A DNA stretch of 6,721 bases, taken from NCBI GenBank assembly GCA_964606465.1, contig CAZSGI010000036.1, positions 1 through 6,721 of the forward strand. The letters are read 5' to 3'. The stretch comes from CG10-46-32 sp964606465 (GTDB taxonomy: Bacteria > Patescibacteriota > Patescibacteriia > UBA2169). The position numbers were made by a program, and so were the translations under genes. The notes under the pieces were generated by a model, which saw only the letters and a list, made by a program, of their open reading frames with translations, made no database searches and was not told the DNA's origin. Below, one piece after another: positions 5,359 through 6,721 of the stretch (positions within the stretch are counted from its first letter, which is position 1; each line of letters begins with the position of its first letter).

Positions 5359-5820
5359 ATGCCTGACTGCATTTTTTGCGACATCGTAGCCGGACAAGCC
5401 CCGAGCCATACCATCTGGGAAAACGAAAAACACCTTGCCTTCCTTTCCATTTACCCGAACACCGAGGGGTTTTCTGTGGTTGTTACCAAGGAGCACTACC
5501 CAAGCTACGCGTTTGATTTGCCGGATGAGGTCCTTGCGGGTTTGGCGCTCGCCGCAAAACGCGTGGGCAAGCTGCTTGATGAGCGTTTGGATGGCGTTGG
5601 CAGGACCGGCATGATACTGGAAGGCTATGGCGTGGACCACGCGCACGCAAAACTCTTCCCCATGCACAACACGACCGGAGAAACGGAATGGCAAAAGCGC
5701 GCGTCAAGCGTGGACAAGTACTTTACGGAATACGAGGGGTACATTTCTTCGCATGACGGAAAGCGGGCGGATGATGCCGCGCTTGCGGAGCTTGCAAAGA
5801 AAATTCGTAAAGAAGTGTAA
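5359..5820 (+). CDS. HIT family nucleotide hydrolase/transferase-like protein
   Basis: A 153 aa cytosolic protein of the histidine-triad superfamily, whose members cleave nucleotide-phosphoramidates or dinucleoside polyphosphates. Residues 3-12 (DCIFCDIVAG) form the usual start of the domain, with CxxC (C4, C7) and H46 (TKEHYPSY) as likely zinc ligands. The active-site loop is GVDHAHAKLFPMH: H94 and H96 match the first two His of HxHxH, H96 being the nucleophile position, while the third position is K98. The 53-residue C-terminal extension is rich in charged residues. The ATG at 5359 is preferred over an in-frame ATG at 5329 because family members begin just before the CxxC; neither has an SD. 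Exact substrate is unknown. Confidence 0.88.
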   Translation: MPDCIFCDIVAGQAPSHTIWENEKHLAFLSIYPNTEGFSVVVTKEHYPSYAFDLPDEVLAGLALAAKRVGKLLDERLDGVGRTGMILEGYGVDHAHAKLFPMHNTTGETEWQKRASSVDKYFTEYEGYISSHDGKRADDAALAELAKKIRKEV

Positions 5821-5848
5821 CACTTTCTATGGTTGCAACAACAACCTC

Positions 5849-6526
5849 TCAAGGTAACCGTTCAAAAATTTGCAGATCATCTGGAATTCCAAATCCCTTA
5901 AAGTAGGTATTGAGCGTAGTGGCCTCAAGATGCCGAAGCTCAACCTCATCCGGATCCTTGGTAACCGTAAGGTACACCTCCATCACCCGCATGAAAAAGT
6001 CGTGAGAGATGACGAGCGCGGTTTCGCCTTTTGACTCGTGCTGTTTTATTGATTTGAAAATACGTTCTATGCGTGCATACATATCAGCAACACTCTCAAC
6101 AATCTTTCCCTCAATCTCGGCCCGGTAAAGCGCGGTGCGGATGGCGGGCATGCCGTGCTTTTCAAACTCCTCCTTTGACAGAATCTTAATCAAATCAAAA
6201 TCAACTTCTTTGATGTCCGGATTGCCAATAAGTGGGACACCGCGAGCGTGCTTTTCTTTAATGATGCTCTGCACAAGCTCCGCGGATTCCTTTGATCGGC
6301 GCGACTGCTTGCCTGAATTGTTGTAGTAGATGACGCCAACCTGATTAAGCGGCAATACTGATCCCGCTGCTTCAAAAAACAGATCGCGGCTTCCGGGCGC
6401 AATGCCCGGATCAAGCTTGCCGGATGCCAAATCCGCCAGCACCTCGTATGGCATTTCCAGGTGGCTCTTGTACGGCAAATCAAGTTTGCTGTGGCGGATA
6501 ATGTAGCTGTTTGATGGGGTAGGCAT
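5849..6526 (-). CDS. Histidine phosphatase superfamily (phosphoglycerate mutase-like) protein
   Basis: A 225 aa protein with the pattern of the phosphohistidine phosphatase superfamily. YIIRHSKL holds R11 and the nucleophile H12 (RHS rather than the common RHG). SRRSKESAELV (75-85) matches the S-x-x-x-R-A-x-x-T-A position with R76/R77, E107 in KEVDFD is the likely proton donor, and ISHDFFMRVM has the second His, H175. The reaction would be removal of a phosphate through a phospho-His intermediate; substrate is unknown. ATG at 6526 is chosen. The frame stays open to 6709, but that extension runs through a terminator hairpin and the end of another gene and does not look like protein. It converges with the HIT gene, with 28 nt between the stops. 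Confidence 0.8.
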   Translation of the reverse strand: MPTPSNSYIIRHSKLDLPYKSHLEMPYEVLADLASGKLDPGIAPGSRDLFFEAAGSVLPLNQVGVIYYNNSGKQSRRSKESAELVQSIIKEKHARGVPLIGNPDIKEVDFDLIKILSKEEFEKHGMPAIRTALYRAEIEGKIVESVADMYARIERIFKSIKQHESKGETALVISHDFFMRVMEVYLTVTKDPDEVELRHLEATTLNTYFKGFGIPDDLQIFERLP

Positions 6527-6529
6527 AGT

Positions 6530-6580
6530 AAAAAAGTAGCACGCCCCCGCTCGCAAGACAAGCTTGCGGCAGGAGCGTGC
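6530..6580 (-). terminator. Strong intrinsic terminator of the mobile-domain gene
   Basis: On the minus strand a long stem (arms 6580-6563 and 6557-6539, about 16 pairs with two mismatches and one bulge, 5-nt loop) is followed by TAC and six Ts (6535-6530). It follows the TAG at 6597 by 16 nt. The next gene's ATG comes only 3 nt after the U-tract. Confidence 0.8.
6533..6561 (-). promoter_or_regulatory. Weak candidate promoter overlapping the terminator
   Basis: TTGTCT (6561-6556, 4/6), 17 nt, TACTTT (6538-6533, 3/6), with 6 nt to the ATG at 6526. The distances equal those before the methyltransferase, but the -10 match is poor and the elements lie in the hairpin. Confidence 0.25.
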
Positions 6581-6596
6581 TTCTCGGAAAGGACAA

Positions 6597-6721
6597 CTAC
6601 CGTTCCAAGAGGTACACCCGACCGTTCTGCGGATCGCGCCCATCAATACGGACGCGCTCACCGGGGCGGATGATGCGGGTGGCGTCTGGAACGTCCACCA
6701 CCGCGGCATTGCCCATCTCGC
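6597..6721 (-). CDS. C-terminal end of a PEP-utilising enzyme mobile (phospho-His swivelling) domain protein, partial
   Basis: Reading in from the window edge, 40 codons remain before TAG: EMGNAAVVDVPDATRIIRPG, then ERVRIDGRDP, ending GRVYLLER. This matches the end of the mobile domain of PEP synthase, PPDK and enzyme I relatives (pattern A-R-E-x-G-I-P-A-V-V, D-A-T, then G-x-x-V-x-V-D-G and G-x-V). The first incomplete codon ends in GC, consistent with Arg (CGC) of the ARE motif. The phospho-His itself would be upstream, outside the window. The domain forms the C-terminus here, so the protein is a stand-alone mobile domain or an enzyme with this domain last. Full-length identity cannot be given. 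Confidence 0.55.
   Translation of the reverse strand, partial: EMGNAAVVDVPDATRIIRPGERVRIDGRDPQNGRVYLLER

Noticed and set aside
6527..6709. 61-residue N-terminal extension of the phosphatase frame
   Set aside because: It crosses a terminator hairpin and the end of the mobile-domain gene in another frame, and does not look like protein.

Overview
The window looks like a piece of a compact, GC-rich genome of the Candidate Phyla Radiation (Patescibacteria/Parcubacteria type). This is an inference from gene content and style, not from a marker gene. Genes are short and densely packed. Several start directly behind a -10 box with no Shine-Dalgarno (SD) sequence, and small proteins of unknown function are common. 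The set (multi-TM histidine kinase with a 7TM-type sensor, SAM methyltransferase, HIT protein, histidine phosphatase, PEP-utilising mobile domain) is typical of that group. TGA is used as a stop by at least three genes, so the code that reads TGA as Gly (Gracilibacteria/Absconditabacteria) does not apply.

Layout on the minus strand, in transcription order. 6721-6597: the last 40 codons of a PEP-utilising mobile-domain protein, followed by a strong terminator at 6580-6530. 6526-5849: a histidine-phosphatase-superfamily protein starting 3 nt after that U-tract. 5276-5073: a regulatory leader with a promoter, a 37-codon ORF, mutually exclusive RNA stems and a terminator. 5038-4068: a three-gene operon of small unknown proteins (74 aa; 71 aa Cys/His-rich; 163 aa multi-TM), each with a strong SD. 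3998-3971: a hairpin. 3876-3121: an alpha/beta hydrolase with a GTG start. 3094-3057: a terminator. 3023-69: a coupled methyltransferase/histidine-kinase operon. The only plus-strand gene is the HIT protein at 5359-5820, divergent from the leader and convergent with the phosphatase.

The most interesting region is 5073-5276. A well-formed promoter (TTGACG, 17 bp, TAGACT with TG extension) drives a leader holding a leaderless ORF with four Tyr codons in a five-codon stretch. An 8-bp stem flanks those codons. The 3' arm of that stem can instead form 13 contiguous pairs with the 5' half of a downstream terminator. This is the geometry of a transcription attenuator with a leader peptide, placed 35 nt upstream of an operon of undescribed small proteins. 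The pairing is read directly from the sequence; the regulation is inferred. No response regulator, rRNA, tRNA, CRISPR array, insertion sequence or integrase was found.
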